Shown one piece after another: positions 1 to 8,334 of a stretch of 64,000 nucleotides of DNA (positions within the stretch are counted from its first letter, which is position 1; every line of letters begins with the position of its first letter). The stretch covers positions 248,001-312,000 of the forward strand of contig NZ_PZKC01000003.1 in assembly GCF_003034845.1 (NCBI RefSeq), in the 5' to 3' direction. The notes below the pieces were generated by a model. The model was not told the DNA's origin. It searched no databases and worked only from the letters and a program-made list of their open reading frames with translations. Both the position numbers and the translations under genes were made by a program. The stretch comes from Pseudothauera lacus. Lineage in GTDB: Bacteria > Pseudomonadota > Gammaproteobacteria > Burkholderiales > Rhodocyclaceae.

Positions 1-54
1 CGCACCCTGCGCTACAAGTTGCAGCAATACCGTGACGAGGGCTACGACGTCTGA
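1..54 (+). CDS. C-terminal end of a FleR/FlrC-type sigma54 activator (partial)
   Basis: Only the last 17 codons are in the window, ending in TGA at 52-54. They read RTLRYKLQQYRDEGYDV, which matches the end of the Fis-type helix-turn-helix of NtrC-family flagellar regulators (FleR of Pseudomonas and FlrC of Vibrio end in a similar LRYKL segment). Such proteins bind DNA upstream and use ATP to open sigma54 promoters of mid-class flagellar genes. The identification fits a sigma54-type promoter 90 bp downstream, in front of fliE. The phosphoreceiver and AAA+ domains lie outside the window, so family membership rests on a short match and on context. Confidence 0.6.
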   Translation, partial: RTLRYKLQQYRDEGYDV

Positions 55-142
55 GACGGCCAGTACGGCGGGCCCGCTATTTGCTAAATAAGGTCTGAGA
101 GATCGATGCACCCCGTGCCCGCGGCCCGTGAAGCCGTTCTGG

Positions 143-158
143 TGGCATGGCGGTTGCT
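143..158 (+). promoter_or_regulatory. sigma54 (-24/-12) promoter of fliE
   Basis: TGGCATG, 4 nt, TTGCT matches the consensus TGGCACG-N4-TTGCW with one change; the invariant GG and GC dinucleotides are correctly spaced. Transcription would start near 169, giving a leader of about 35 nt before the fliE ATG. The gene just upstream encodes the tail of a likely sigma54 flagellar activator. Confidence 0.8.
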
Positions 159-203
159 CTGCTAGACTGATTGCAAGGAAGCCCGAGACCGGGGAAAGCG
201 AAC

Positions 204-527
204 ATGGATACCCGCGGAATTGACCAGATGCTCAACGAGCTGCGCTCGGTGTCGCAGAGTGCCGGCAACAAGCCGGCCACTGCGGGCAGCGAGGCGGCCG
301 GTGGCGTCGATTTTGCCCAGGTGCTGCAGAATGCCCTGGTCGATGTGAGTACCGCCTCCAAGGAGGCGCGTGCGATGGCGGAGAGCTTCTCCGCCGGCGA
401 CCCCAACGTCAACCTTCAGGACGTCATGGTGGATCTGCAGAAGGCCAGCCTCTCCTTCCAGCAGATGGTGCAGGTGCGCAACCGCCTGGTCACGGCCTAT
501 CAGGACATCATGAACATGCCGGTCTGA
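204..527 (+). CDS. fliE: Flagellar hook-basal body protein FliE
   Basis: A 107-residue protein with the FliE signature in its C-terminal half (DPNVNLQDVMVDLQKAS, then FQQMVQVRNRLVTAYQDIM). FliE sits between the MS ring and the rod and is needed early for export of rod proteins. The ATG at 204 was chosen over a TTG at 171 because it gives the usual family length and has a GGGGAAAG sequence 5-12 nt upstream. It is normally followed by fliF; here a terminator and a transposase scar follow, so it stands as a single-gene unit. Expression is probably sigma54-dependent from the promoter at 143-158. Confidence 0.93.
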   Translation: MDTRGIDQMLNELRSVSQSAGNKPATAGSEAAGGVDFAQVLQNALVDVSTASKEARAMAESFSAGDPNVNLQDVMVDLQKASLSFQQMVQVRNRLVTAYQDIMNMPV

Positions 528-579
528 CGGCGTCCGGCGAAGTCCGTGGAAGCCTCCTGTCTTTGCGGTAATTGACTGA

Positions 580-626
580 AAAACAAAGCACTGCGCCCTT
601 GGGTATCCCTGGGGCGTTTTTGTTTG
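580..626 (+). terminator. Terminator after fliE
   Basis: CGCCC (594-598) pairs with GGGCG (612-616) and is followed by five T and then GTTT. An A-rich run (580-587) precedes the stem, so it may also work from the other strand. Confidence 0.55.
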
Positions 627-819
627 TCCATCGTATTCCGGCCCTTGTGCGGGTAAAGTTGCGGGTAACGAACGGGGGCGATGCCGCCATGCCCGCTGAC
701 ACTCCGCCGGCCCATGCCGCTTGAGTTGCCGGTTCGTCGACGGGGATGTCTTTGCCCCCCATGTTCCGCTGCCGTGAGCTGCAACGGTACGTCCTGCGAG
801 GGCTGCCCGTTGACGAAGT

Positions 820-935
820 ACTTTCGCAACTGCCTCGACGTTCGCCTCGTCATCGAGCACTGGCGCCGCCATTACAATGAGGGGCGGCGGCGTGCTGTGC
901 CGGGTTGCCTGACCCCGGCGCAGTTCGTTCGGCAG
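820..935 (+). pseudogene. Remnant of IS3-family transposase (OrfB C-terminus)
   Basis: In the frame of 681, codons 47-85 read YFRNCLDVRLVIEHWRRHYN followed by EGRRRAVPGCLTPAQFVRQ. This matches the last part of IS3-family OrfB transposases, which end in a segment like EAWR-DYNE-RPHSSLG-LTPAEFA. Nothing upstream in any frame looks like the catalytic DDE core, there is no usable start, and no terminal inverted repeats were found. It is therefore a decayed scar. It lies between fliE and the FIST gene, where fliF would be expected in many relatives, which suggests that an insertion helped break the flagellar operon. Confidence 0.7.
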
Positions 936-1065
936 CCGTCAGGCAACGGCCACGAGGCCATTCGTAGCGGTCATCGTGGTCCGGAGAACCGCGGCAGGTC
1001 AATGCCATTGGTGCGGGATGCTGCCTGTTGCGTGCAGTCGTGTCACATGCAGGGGGAGAACGCCG

Positions 1066-2211
1066 ATGAAAACGGCGAAATACATGCACCGGGGGCATTC
1101 GGATGCTGCCGAGGCGAGGGCGGCGGTGGCGGAGCTTGGCGAACAGGTGGCACAGCCGGACCTGGCGCTGCTGCTGTTTTTCTGTTCATCGAATTACGAT
1201 CTCGATGCGCTGGCCGACGAAATGAACCGCCGCTTCGCCGGCGTGCCGGTGGTTGGTTGCACCACTGCCGGTGAAATCGGGCCGGCCGGTTATCTGAACC
1301 ATTCGTTGGTCGGGGTCGGCTTCTCGGCGCAGGCATTTACCGCCGAAACCGGGCGTATCGACGCGTTGAGCACTTTCGATATTGCCGTCGGCCGCGCCTT
1401 CGCCGAAGGCGTCCTGGACCGCCTTGAGGTACGCCGGGAGGGCGGTAACGCATTCGGCTTTCTGCTGATCGACGGCTTGTCCTTGCGCGAGGAGCCGGTG
1501 ACGCACGCCTTGCAGGACGGGCTCGGGGCGGTGCCGATGTTCGGCGGCTCGGCCGGCGACGACCTGAAATTCCAGCGTACCTGGATATTCCACGAAGGTC
1601 GTTTTCACACCGATAGCGCGCTGCTGTTGCTGCTGGCCACGCCGCTGCCTTTTCGCATCCTGCGCAGCCAGCATTTCGTTGCCGACGGCGAGCGCCTGGT
1701 CGTCACCGAGGTCGACGCGCCGCAGCGCATCGTGCGCGAAATCAATGGCCGGCCGGCGGTGCAGGAATACGCACGGCTGGTTGGCGTGGCGCCCGAACAG
1801 CTGACGCCGGAACACTACGCCAGCTGGCCGGTGGTGGTGGTGATCGACGGTACCGATTTCGTTCGCTCCATTCAGCACGCCAATGCGGATGGCAGCCTGA
1901 CCTTTTATTGCGCGATCGACGAAGGGGTTGTTCTGCGCGTGGCGCACGGTGTCGATCTGCTGGCCAGGATGGAAGCGGAACTCGTCGACGCCGAACGCGA
2001 ACTTGGCGGTATCGAGGGCATGCTGGTCTGTGACTGCATCCTGCGCAACCTGGAGATTTCCCGCAACGGCAAGAAGGCGGCCGTGGGGGAACTGTTCCAG
2101 CGTTTTAATGCACTCGGATTCAGCACCTACGGCGAGCAGCTCGGCGGCGTGCATATCAATCAGACCCTGACCGGCATCGCCATCGGCAGCGCAGGGGCGG
2201 GACATGACTGA
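1066..2211 (+). CDS. FIST-domain sensory protein
   Basis: A 381-residue soluble protein with FIST N-terminal and FIST C-terminal sensory domains. Visible marks are LLLFFCSSNYDLDALADEM and VVGCTTAGEIGPAGY in the first 80 residues, FGGSAGDDLKF near 170, and the end FSTYGEQLGGVHINQTLTG. FIST domains are thought to bind small ligands, possibly amino acids, but no ligand can be read from sequence. The ATG at 1066 is preceded by AGGGGGAG (1051-1058). Its stop overlaps the start of the next gene, a cytoplasmic histidine kinase, by 8 nt (ATGACTGA). The two are almost certainly co-translated, with FIST as the likely input module in trans. Confidence 0.88.
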   Translation: MKTAKYMHRGHSDAAEARAAVAELGEQVAQPDLALLLFFCSSNYDLDALADEMNRRFAGVPVVGCTTAGEIGPAGYLNHSLVGVGFSAQAFTAETGRIDALSTFDIAVGRAFAEGVLDRLEVRREGGNAFGFLLIDGLSLREEPVTHALQDGLGAVPMFGGSAGDDLKFQRTWIFHEGRFHTDSALLLLLATPLPFRILRSQHFVADGERLVVTEVDAPQRIVREINGRPAVQEYARLVGVAPEQLTPEHYASWPVVVVIDGTDFVRSIQHANADGSLTFYCAIDEGVVLRVAHGVDLLARMEAELVDAERELGGIEGMLVCDCILRNLEISRNGKKAAVGELFQRFNALGFSTYGEQLGGVHINQTLTGIAIGSAGAGHD

Positions 2212-3274
2212 GCTGAAGGCTTCCGCTAGCGAGGTCGAACTGCAGGCGGAAATCGTCCGCCTGAACAAGGTCGTCACCGCGCTGATGAATCATGCCGAAC
2301 GCGAGGCCGGCAGTCGCCAGGGGCACTTCGGCCTGTTCCAGAACGCGGTGATGCTGGAGAACCAGGTGCGTCGTCGCACAGCCGAACTGGAAGCCGCCGT
2401 GCGCGAGAATGAGCGCATCAACCGCGATCTGACGCGCGAGCGCGAGGAACAGCGTGCGCTGATCAGGCAACTGGAAGAAGCGCACAAGCAGTTGCTGCAA
2501 TCCGAGAAGCTGGCCTCCATTGGCCAGTTGGCGGCAGGGGTGGCGCATGAGGTGAATAATCCCATCGGCTTCGTGAACTCCAATCTGAACACCTTGAAGA
2601 AGTACGTCGCCGGCCTGCTCGAGCTCACTGCTGCCTTCGAGGATCTGGAGTCCGAACTGTCAGCGACCGCGGGCGAGCGGATCAAGGCGATCAAGGCGAG
2701 GATCGATCTGCCTTTCGTGCGCGCGGACATGCCGGCCTTGATCGACGAATCGATCGATGGCACGTCGCGTGTCCGGCGCATCGTTGAGGATTTGCGCGAT
2801 TTTTCCCGGGCCGGGGATTCCGAATGGCAGACCGTCGATGTGCATGCCGGCCTGGAAAGTACGCTCAACGTGGTGTGGAACGAAATCAAGTACAAGGCCG
2901 AGGTCGAGCGCGATTACGGCGACTTGCCGGAGATCGACTGTCTGCCGTCACAGCTCAATCAGGGATTCCTGAACCTGCTGGTGAATGCAGCGCAGGCGAT
3001 TGCCGAGCGCGGGACCATCACCTTGCGCACGCGTTGCGACGGCGAACATGTATCGATCAGCGTGAGCGATACCGGGAGCGGCATTGCGCCCGAACTCATG
3101 GACCGGATCTTCGATCCTTTCTTCACCACCAAGCCGGTAGGCAAGGGAACGGGACTGGGCCTGTCGGTGACCTACGGCATCGTCGAGAAACACGGCGGTC
3201 GCATCGAGGTCGATAGCGTACCGGGGCAGGGGAGCACGTTTACGATCCGTCTGCCGGTCAGGCGGGGGCGTTGA
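2204..3274 (+). CDS. Cytoplasmic sensor histidine kinase, partner of FIST protein
   Basis: 356 residues with no membrane segment. A coiled-coil region fills about residues 10-100. The phosphoacceptor box is LAAGVAHEVNNPIG with His115. The ATPase domain shows the N-box LNLLVNAAQAI (Asn261), the G1 box DTGSGI (289-294), and the G2 box GKGTGLGL (313-320). All catalytic elements look intact. There is no sensor domain of its own, so the signal probably comes from the overlapping FIST gene. No response regulator is adjacent, making it an orphan kinase; the target could be the flagellar or chemotaxis machinery nearby, but that is a guess. Confidence 0.92.
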   Translation: MTELKASASEVELQAEIVRLNKVVTALMNHAEREAGSRQGHFGLFQNAVMLENQVRRRTAELEAAVRENERINRDLTREREEQRALIRQLEEAHKQLLQSEKLASIGQLAAGVAHEVNNPIGFVNSNLNTLKKYVAGLLELTAAFEDLESELSATAGERIKAIKARIDLPFVRADMPALIDESIDGTSRVRRIVEDLRDFSRAGDSEWQTVDVHAGLESTLNVVWNEIKYKAEVERDYGDLPEIDCLPSQLNQGFLNLLVNAAQAIAERGTITLRTRCDGEHVSISVSDTGSGIAPELMDRIFDPFFTTKPVGKGTGLGLSVTYGIVEKHGGRIEVDSVPGQGSTFTIRLPVRRGR

Positions 3275-3313
3275 CGGCGCAGCCCCGGGGCCTACGGACG
3301 CCGTGGAGGCGTC

Positions 3314-4087
3314 TCAAAGACCCCGTTCGCGGGCATTGCGGTCGCGCTCGACCTTGAAGATGTAGCGCTGGATGAGGTTGTTGACGCTGTTCGACAGATC
3401 GATGAACTCGCACCCGGTGCGCAGCACCTCGACGCCGTTGCGGTTGGTGATGCGGAAGACGTTGCGCACGCGCATGCGCACGCTGACCGGGCCGAAGTCC
3501 GGCAGGGTGAGGCGGCAGTTGTCGAACTCCATGCCGGGGCTGAACTCGACATCCTCCGGTGGGACCACCACCGCCATGCCTCCGGCGCTGATGTCGAGCA
3601 CGCGGGCTTCAATGTTGAAGGGTTCGGCGTCGGGGCGTTCGATGGGGATGGCGCAGATCAGCGCGTGGGTGATCGGCGCCACCAGGCGGTAGTACTCGCG
3701 CCGCTGCAGGCGCAGCAGGCGCTCGGGCATGCTGGCGCGGAAGGCATCGCGGCCCTCGTAGGTGACCTCCTCGATGTCATCGAGGGGAAACTGGATCTTG
3801 ATGCCGTCGAGCTGGGTGGCGCACACCAGCTCGTCGGTAGCGGCGATGCGGCGGTTGATGTCGTCTTCCTTGCTGGCGTCGAAAACGACCCGGGTGTCGC
3901 CGTCGGTGGTGGCCAGCAGGGCGGTGAGGAAGGACTGGTTGCCTGCGGCCAGATAGGTGGTGACCAGCGAGCGGCGCTCGATCAGGGTGCGCACGATCTG
4001 GGCGATCTCGCGCGGACTCTTCAGCATGTACTGCGAAAAATCGTCCGAACGCAGCAGGTCAACACGGGTGTTGTTTTCGGTGCTCAT
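3314..4087 (-). CDS. YcgR-type PilZ c-di-GMP receptor (flagellar brake)
   Basis: 257 residues. The N-terminal half (about 15-115) resembles the YcgR-N domain and the C-terminal half is PilZ. The c-di-GMP-binding signature is present as RREYYR (129-134) and DISAGGMAV (165-173). In enterics, YcgR bound to c-di-GMP acts on the flagellar motor and slows swimming; the same role is expected here because the gene heads toward flhB-like and fliK on the same strand. With four GGDEF proteins in the window, it is the one visible c-di-GMP effector. It converges with the histidine kinase gene, with 39 nt between stops. Confidence 0.85.
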   Translation of the reverse strand: MSTENNTRVDLLRSDDFSQYMLKSPREIAQIVRTLIERRSLVTTYLAAGNQSFLTALLATTDGDTRVVFDASKEDDINRRIAATDELVCATQLDGIKIQFPLDDIEEVTYEGRDAFRASMPERLLRLQRREYYRLVAPITHALICAIPIERPDAEPFNIEARVLDISAGGMAVVVPPEDVEFSPGMEFDNCRLTLPDFGPVSVRMRVRNVFRITNRNGVEVLRTGCEFIDLSNSVNNLIQRYIFKVERDRNARERGL

Positions 4088-4188
4088 GCAGTGCTTGGGG
4101 CAGGCGCATCAGGGTGGACAGTAAGCGCCCGATTCTATCCCATCGCCGGGCGGGCGTTGGCGCGGATGTGGAAAATTGCCGGCCGCCG

Positions 4189-4536
4189 TCAGGGCGCGCC
4201 GCCGCCGGGCAGTGGCAGGCTGAGTTCGGGTGGGGGGGGCGCATCCATGTCGCCCTGCTCGACGCGGTACAGCCAGGCCAGCAACTCGGCCACGGCGACG
4301 TAGAGCTGCGGCGGGATGCGTTCATCGATGTCCACCTGCATCAGCAGGGCCACCAGCTCGGGCGATTCGTGCACATACACGCCGGCCTCGCGGGCGCGTT
4401 CGATGATTTCCTGGGCGATCAGCCCACGCCCCTTGGCAACGACCCGCGGGGCGGCGTCGCCGCTGGCGTAGGTGAGAGCGACGGCCTCGCCACGGGGGGC
4501 GGCGCTGTCGGCGGCGGCGAAGTCTTCAGGCCTCAT
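4189..4536 (-). CDS. FlhB-like cytoplasmic domain protein (FhlB type)
   Basis: 115 residues matching the cytoplasmic export-switch region of FlhB: ALTYASGDAAPRVVAKG, then IPPQLYVAVAELLAWLYRV. The membrane part and the autocleavage motif NPTH of full FlhB are absent, as in the short FhlB/FlhX paralogs found beside fliK in many proteobacteria. It probably modulates substrate switching by the flagellar export gate. It overlaps the end of fliK by 11 nt. The 3' part carries a run of eight G on the plus strand (4231-4238), encoding a Pro stretch, which could slip and change the last 16 or so residues. Confidence 0.85.
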   Translation of the reverse strand: MRPEDFAAADSAAPRGEAVALTYASGDAAPRVVAKGRGLIAQEIIERAREAGVYVHESPELVALLMQVDIDERIPPQLYVAVAELLAWLYRVEQGDMDAPPPPELSLPLPGGGAP

Positions 4537-5623
4537 CGCGGACCTCCACCACCATGCCGTTGAGCGCCAGACCTGCAGCCTCGAGACGTGTCGCGAGGGC
4601 CTCGCGACCGGCTTCGAGGTCGGCGGCGGAGGTCTTGTCGTCGGTCACCAGACGCAAGGCGATGCCGCCGGCGCCAAGGTGCAGGTGGGCGTCCACACCG
4701 CCGAGGCGGGGCAGCGTGAGGCGCAGGGTGGTGCGCCATTCGGGGCTGTCGCCGCTGCCGTCGCCTTCACCGTCGCCTCCCGGGTCCTCGATCTGCCATT
4801 CGAAGTGCTGACCGGGCCAGGCCTGGGCGTGGACGATGTACTGCTGGGTGGCAAGGGCGTCGAGTTGCTGGTGAACAACCGGCAGCAGGCGTTCGGGGAG
4901 CGCTGCCAGCCGTGGTGGGGGCGCGTTGTCGGCGGACAGAGCCGAGGTCCCGCCGCGTGCGGCGCTCCGTTCGGCCCCCTGGGCGTGGGCTGCGGCGCTG
5001 CCTGCCGGGGTTGCAGTGGCGCTGGCACCACTTCCAGCCTGGGACTGAAGCTGGGATTGGGGCTGGCGCAAGAGGTCGGCAGTATCGACCTTGCCGCCCA
5101 GCCAGCGCGCCTGCTGGGACTCGTAGAACAAGCCGCTTTGACCGAGGGCCTGGCGCAGCAGAGGAGCGAGGGGGCTGCCGTTTGCTGGCGGGTTGGGCAG
5201 CAGGGGCTGGCCGCCATTGAGCACGGGGGCTTGCGCTGCAGGCTGGCCGGTGAGCAGGAAACTGATCAGGCGGCCGGTGGGGCTGAGATCGGCCCGGGGT
5301 GCGGCGGCGCTGCTGGCGGTATCCGCAGCCTGGGCAAAGACGGCGCGCGGGGTGACCTGGGTGACTACCAGTTCGAGGGTGTCGCCGGCTTGCGCGGCAT
5401 GGGGGAGAGCAAGGGTGATCTGGCGGCCGGCGACGACGGCCTGGAAGCTGCCGTCCGGCAGGGTGCGCTGCAGTGCCGCGGTGAAGCGTTGGCCGGGCAG
5501 GAGGTCGGGCAGTTGCGACTGGATCTCGCGCGCGCGCTGCAGGCCCGGAACCGGTGGTTCGGTGTTGAAGAAGCTTGCTTCGGTAAGCAGGCGGAGGCGG
5601 GCGGCGAGGTCGGCGGGGATCAT
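4526..5623 (-). CDS. fliK: Flagellar hook-length control protein FliK
   Basis: 365 residues, rich in Ala, Gln, Pro and Leu, with low-complexity central segments typical of FliK molecular rulers. The C-terminal Flg_hook domain (about 265-350) is recognisable by QHFEWQIEDPGGD, then WRTTLRLTLPRLGGVDAHL and GGIALRLVTDD. FliK measures hook length and switches the export gate to filament substrates through FlhB. The gene sits between fliT and the FlhB-like gene in one leftward operon with flaG, fliD and fliS. Family sequences diverge strongly, so the call relies on the C-terminal domain plus context. Confidence 0.85.
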   Translation of the reverse strand: MIPADLAARLRLLTEASFFNTEPPVPGLQRAREIQSQLPDLLPGQRFTAALQRTLPDGSFQAVVAGRQITLALPHAAQAGDTLELVVTQVTPRAVFAQAADTASSAAAPRADLSPTGRLISFLLTGQPAAQAPVLNGGQPLLPNPPANGSPLAPLLRQALGQSGLFYESQQARWLGGKVDTADLLRQPQSQLQSQAGSGASATATPAGSAAAHAQGAERSAARGGTSALSADNAPPPRLAALPERLLPVVHQQLDALATQQYIVHAQAWPGQHFEWQIEDPGGDGEGDGSGDSPEWRTTLRLTLPRLGGVDAHLHLGAGGIALRLVTDDKTSAADLEAGREALATRLEAAGLALNGMVVEVRDEA

Positions 5624-5675
5624 GGTTGCGGCTCGCTGGGTCGCCGGTTCCGCGGGGGCGGCGCCGGTCGCGTGG

Positions 5676-6002
5676 CTACCTCATGTTGCCGTAGGCCTGC
5701 TCGACGCGGCGGGCCCGGCCGGTCTGGGCGAGGAACTTGCGGGTGCTTTCCATCCACGGCATTACATGCGCGCGCACAGCCTCATTGTCGGCCTGAATGG
5801 CGCGCAACAGGGTGAGCACTGCGTCGCGTTCGGCATCGTCGACGGCCGCATGCAGATCAAGCCCGGCACGCATGACGTGGTCGCGGTGGGAGGCAAAGTC
5901 GCGCTCGCAGGCGGCCAAGCGGTCCCAGTTTTCCTGTTCGGCCGCAGTGCGCATCTGTGCGGCGCAGGCTGCCATCTTCTCAAGCAGGACGGGAATGGCC
6001 AT
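5676..6002 (-). CDS. fliT: Flagellar export chaperone FliT
   Basis: A 108-residue helical protein (MAIPVLLEKMAACAAQMRTA at the start) directly after fliS. FliT-type chaperones bind the cap protein FliD before export and in some species act on the master regulator. Sequence conservation in this family is low; size, all-helical character, and position in flaG-fliD-fliS-fliT-fliK support the call. The spacing from fliS is 11 nt. Confidence 0.75.
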   Translation of the reverse strand: MAIPVLLEKMAACAAQMRTAAEQENWDRLAACERDFASHRDHVMRAGLDLHAAVDDAERDAVLTLLRAIQADNEAVRAHVMPWMESTRKFLAQTGRARRVEQAYGNMR

Positions 6003-6013
6003 CGTCGTGCGCC

Positions 6014-6433
6014 TCAGGCTGCCTGAGAGGCCTTGCCGACCTGGCTGCCGATCTCTTCCCAGGCGCTGCGCAACTGGCGCAGCAAGTCGGCGACTTCGTT
6101 GAGGGCGGGTACGCTGTTGTGCAGGTTGGCGTGCAGCAGGCGGTCGGTCATGTACTCGTAGAGTGCTTCCAGGCGCAGGGCCAGCTCACCGCCGGCTTCC
6201 TTGTCGAGGCTGGCCGAGAGGCCGTTGGCGATGATCTCGATGGCGCGCGAGATGGCCTGCCCCTTGGCAGGGATGTCCTTGCGCTCCATGGCTGCGCTGG
6301 CGACGGCGATGGAGGCCAGGGCGCCGTCGAAGAGCATCAGGATGAGCTTGTGGGGGTCGGCGGTGGTGACACCCGTTTCGACTTCGACGCGGGCGTAGGC
6401 GGCGGCGCGATTGGAAAACGATGGGCTGAACAT
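6014..6433 (-). CDS. fliS: Flagellin-specific chaperone FliS
   Basis: 139 residues with FliS hallmarks: a start rich in Tyr/Ala (AAAYARVEVETGVTTADPHK), the LILMLFDGALASI helix, then GQAISRAIEIIANGL and LYEYMTDRLLHAN. FliS binds the C-terminal helix of flagellin in the cytosol and prevents early polymerisation. It lies 19 nt after fliD and serves the two flagellins encoded upstream. Confidence 0.95.
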   Translation of the reverse strand: MFSPSFSNRAAAYARVEVETGVTTADPHKLILMLFDGALASIAVASAAMERKDIPAKGQAISRAIEIIANGLSASLDKEAGGELALRLEALYEYMTDRLLHANLHNSVPALNEVADLLRQLRSAWEEIGSQVGKASQAA

Positions 6434-6452
6434 GGGGCGTTCCTCGCTGGCG

Positions 6453-7910
6453 TCACTTCTTCTTGGTGTTCATGGCAGACAGGCTGTCGACCATCTGGGT
6501 AATGTAAGAACTGGTGGTCTGCATGCTGGCGATCATCGAATCGAGAGCGGAAAACTGTGCACGGTAGCGTGCTTCGATTGTCTCCATGCGCATGTCCAGG
6601 CGTGAGCGATCCTCGGCTATTGCAGCAAGGGAGTCTTCCAGGTTGGCGCTGCGTGCGCTCAGGATGCCGGAGGAGCTGTCCAGGTAGCTGGAAAGGAGGT
6701 TGTCCATGCGCTTGGCAAATCCGTCGCTGCCGGTGAGCACCTCGCTGAGATCGGCGCTGGCATTGCCCAGTGCGGTGTCGAGCTTGCCGCTGTCGAGAGT
6801 GATCATGCCGTCGCGGCCGATGGAGATGCCCAGCGAGGCGACGTCGCCATCGACGCTCATGCCCAGAATCCTGCCCAGCTCGCTGACCCCCTCGCTCATG
6901 CTCTGGCGCAGGGTCTGCATGAGGTTGCGCGCGGTGCTGTCGCCCTGCAGTATGCCGGCCTGGCTTTCTTCGTCGTCGCCGCTGGCGGGGACGAAGGCGG
7001 TGAGGCTCTTCATCGTCGTCATGGCCTCGTTGTAGGCCTTGACCATGTCGTTGATGGCGGTGCGTGCACCGGCGTGGTCGTTGGTGACGTTGATGCGGAT
7101 GCGTTCGCCGGGGGCACTGTCGAAAAGGTTCAGGGTGACCCCGTCGATGAGATCGCTGATGGTGTTCGAGGCACGGCTCAGTTCGATCCCGCCGAACTTG
7201 ACCTTGGCATCCTGGGCCGCGTCGAGCAGATCGAGATTGCTGCTCGGTGCGGCGGTCGAGGCATCGTAGGTGAAGGCGCTGAGGCCGTCGGTGCCGGTCA
7301 TCGTGAACGCCGCATTGGCACCCTCGGCGCCGCGGGCGATGACCAGCTGGTCGGTGGTGCCGTTGTTGACGATGGATGCGGTGATGCCGATGTTGGCACC
7401 GTTGATGGCGTCGCGCAGATCGGCGAGCGAGTCCTTGCCTGGTTCGAGGGTGATGGTGTGCGAGGTCGTGGCGGTGAAGGTGGTGACCGCGGCTTCCCCT
7501 TCCCCGGTGGTGGTGTAGCTGCCGAGATTGAAGGTCAGCGTGCCGGCCGCGACCGACGGCGCCGCCGTGCCACTGGTCATCACGCGCTGGCCCTGGGCCA
7601 TCTGCATGACCTCGACGGAATAGGCGCCCGGTGCCGGGGTGCCGGTGACCGTGGTGCCGAGCACGCTGTCGTTGCTGATGCTGGTCTTGACGGCGCTGAA
7701 CAGCGCGGGGTTGTTCAGTGACTTGAAGGCGGACTGCAGAGAATTGAGCGCCGAACTGATCAGCCCGTAGGCCGACAGGCGGGTTTGTGCGCTTTCCTGC
7801 TTGGCGTCGAGACGGGCGGCAGGAGCCTGCCGCTCGGCGGCCACCAGTTGGGTGACCAGCCCTTCGATGTCGAGGCCTGAGCCGATGCCGCTCGAAGTGA
7901 TGGTGGCCAT
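6453..7910 (-). CDS. fliD: Flagellar filament cap protein FliD
   Basis: 485 residues, within the family range. The N-terminus ITSSGIGSGLDIEGLVTQLV is the classic FliD start, and the C-terminal coiled region ends in SYITQMVDSLSAMNTKKK. FliD pentamers cap the growing filament and help flagellin fold in; in some bacteria they also bind surfaces. The gene follows flaG by 16 nt and precedes fliS by 19 nt, so it is mid-operon. The middle region is variable, as expected for the exposed part. Confidence 0.95.
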   Translation of the reverse strand: MATITSSGIGSGLDIEGLVTQLVAAERQAPAARLDAKQESAQTRLSAYGLISSALNSLQSAFKSLNNPALFSAVKTSISNDSVLGTTVTGTPAPGAYSVEVMQMAQGQRVMTSGTAAPSVAAGTLTFNLGSYTTTGEGEAAVTTFTATTSHTITLEPGKDSLADLRDAINGANIGITASIVNNGTTDQLVIARGAEGANAAFTMTGTDGLSAFTYDASTAAPSSNLDLLDAAQDAKVKFGGIELSRASNTISDLIDGVTLNLFDSAPGERIRINVTNDHAGARTAINDMVKAYNEAMTTMKSLTAFVPASGDDEESQAGILQGDSTARNLMQTLRQSMSEGVSELGRILGMSVDGDVASLGISIGRDGMITLDSGKLDTALGNASADLSEVLTGSDGFAKRMDNLLSSYLDSSSGILSARSANLEDSLAAIAEDRSRLDMRMETIEARYRAQFSALDSMIASMQTTSSYITQMVDSLSAMNTKKK

Positions 7911-7926
7911 GGGGGGATCTCCTTGG

Positions 7927-8316
7927 TCAGACTTCCTGCTTGACCAGCAGGCCCTGCAATTTGTCCAGCGCCTTGGAGATGCGCAGCATCTCTTCGGAGG
8001 GAATCTGCTTGATGACTTCGTCGGTCTGCGAATCGACGATCTTCACCAGCACGCGGCCGCTGTCGTCGTCGATGGAAAAGGCCAGTTCGCTGGCCACCGG
8101 CTGAATGGCATTGCGCACGTCTTCAAGCGCCTGCTCCAGGACTTCGCGCGTGGCCGGCTGCGATGCAGCCTCCGGTTGTGCAGCGCGTTGCGAGTCCGCG
8201 GGCTGGCGCGCAGGGGCATCCACGGCTGCGGCCGGCTGCGCCCTGCCGCCCTGGGGAAGGGGCATGGCCTGCGCGACCGTGCTGGCCGGAACGGCGCTGA
8301 TGGAGGGAGTACTCAT
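7927..8316 (-). CDS. flaG: FlaG family protein
   Basis: 129 residues. The first half is Ala/Gln/Pro-rich and disordered; the second half carries the FlaG domain, marked by LAFSIDDDSGRVLVKIVDSQTDEVI (split by me at about residues 82-106) and IPSEEMLRISKALD. FlaG affects filament length in several species. It is the first gene of the flaG-fliD-fliS-fliT-fliK-flhB-like operon, preceded by a GGAG ribosome site. No sigma28 or sigma54 motif was found in the 71 bp before it; transcription may come through the fliC hairpin at 8335-8368. Confidence 0.9.
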   Translation of the reverse strand: MSTPSISAVPASTVAQAMPLPQGGRAQPAAAVDAPARQPADSQRAAQPEAASQPATREVLEQALEDVRNAIQPVASELAFSIDDDSGRVLVKIVDSQTDEVIKQIPSEEMLRISKALDKLQGLLVKQEV

Positions 8317-8334
8317 GTCGCTCTCCTGATGGCA

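Noticed and set aside
654-684. Possible sigma28 site TAAAGTTG with GGCGATGC downstream, between fliE and the FIST gene
   Set aside because: The spacing is 15 nt instead of 11 and the -10 half is a poor match.
4472-5815. Long plus-strand frame opposite fliK
   Set aside because: It is antisense to a recognisable flagellar gene, has no ribosome site and no family likeness; long antisense frames are expected at this GC content.
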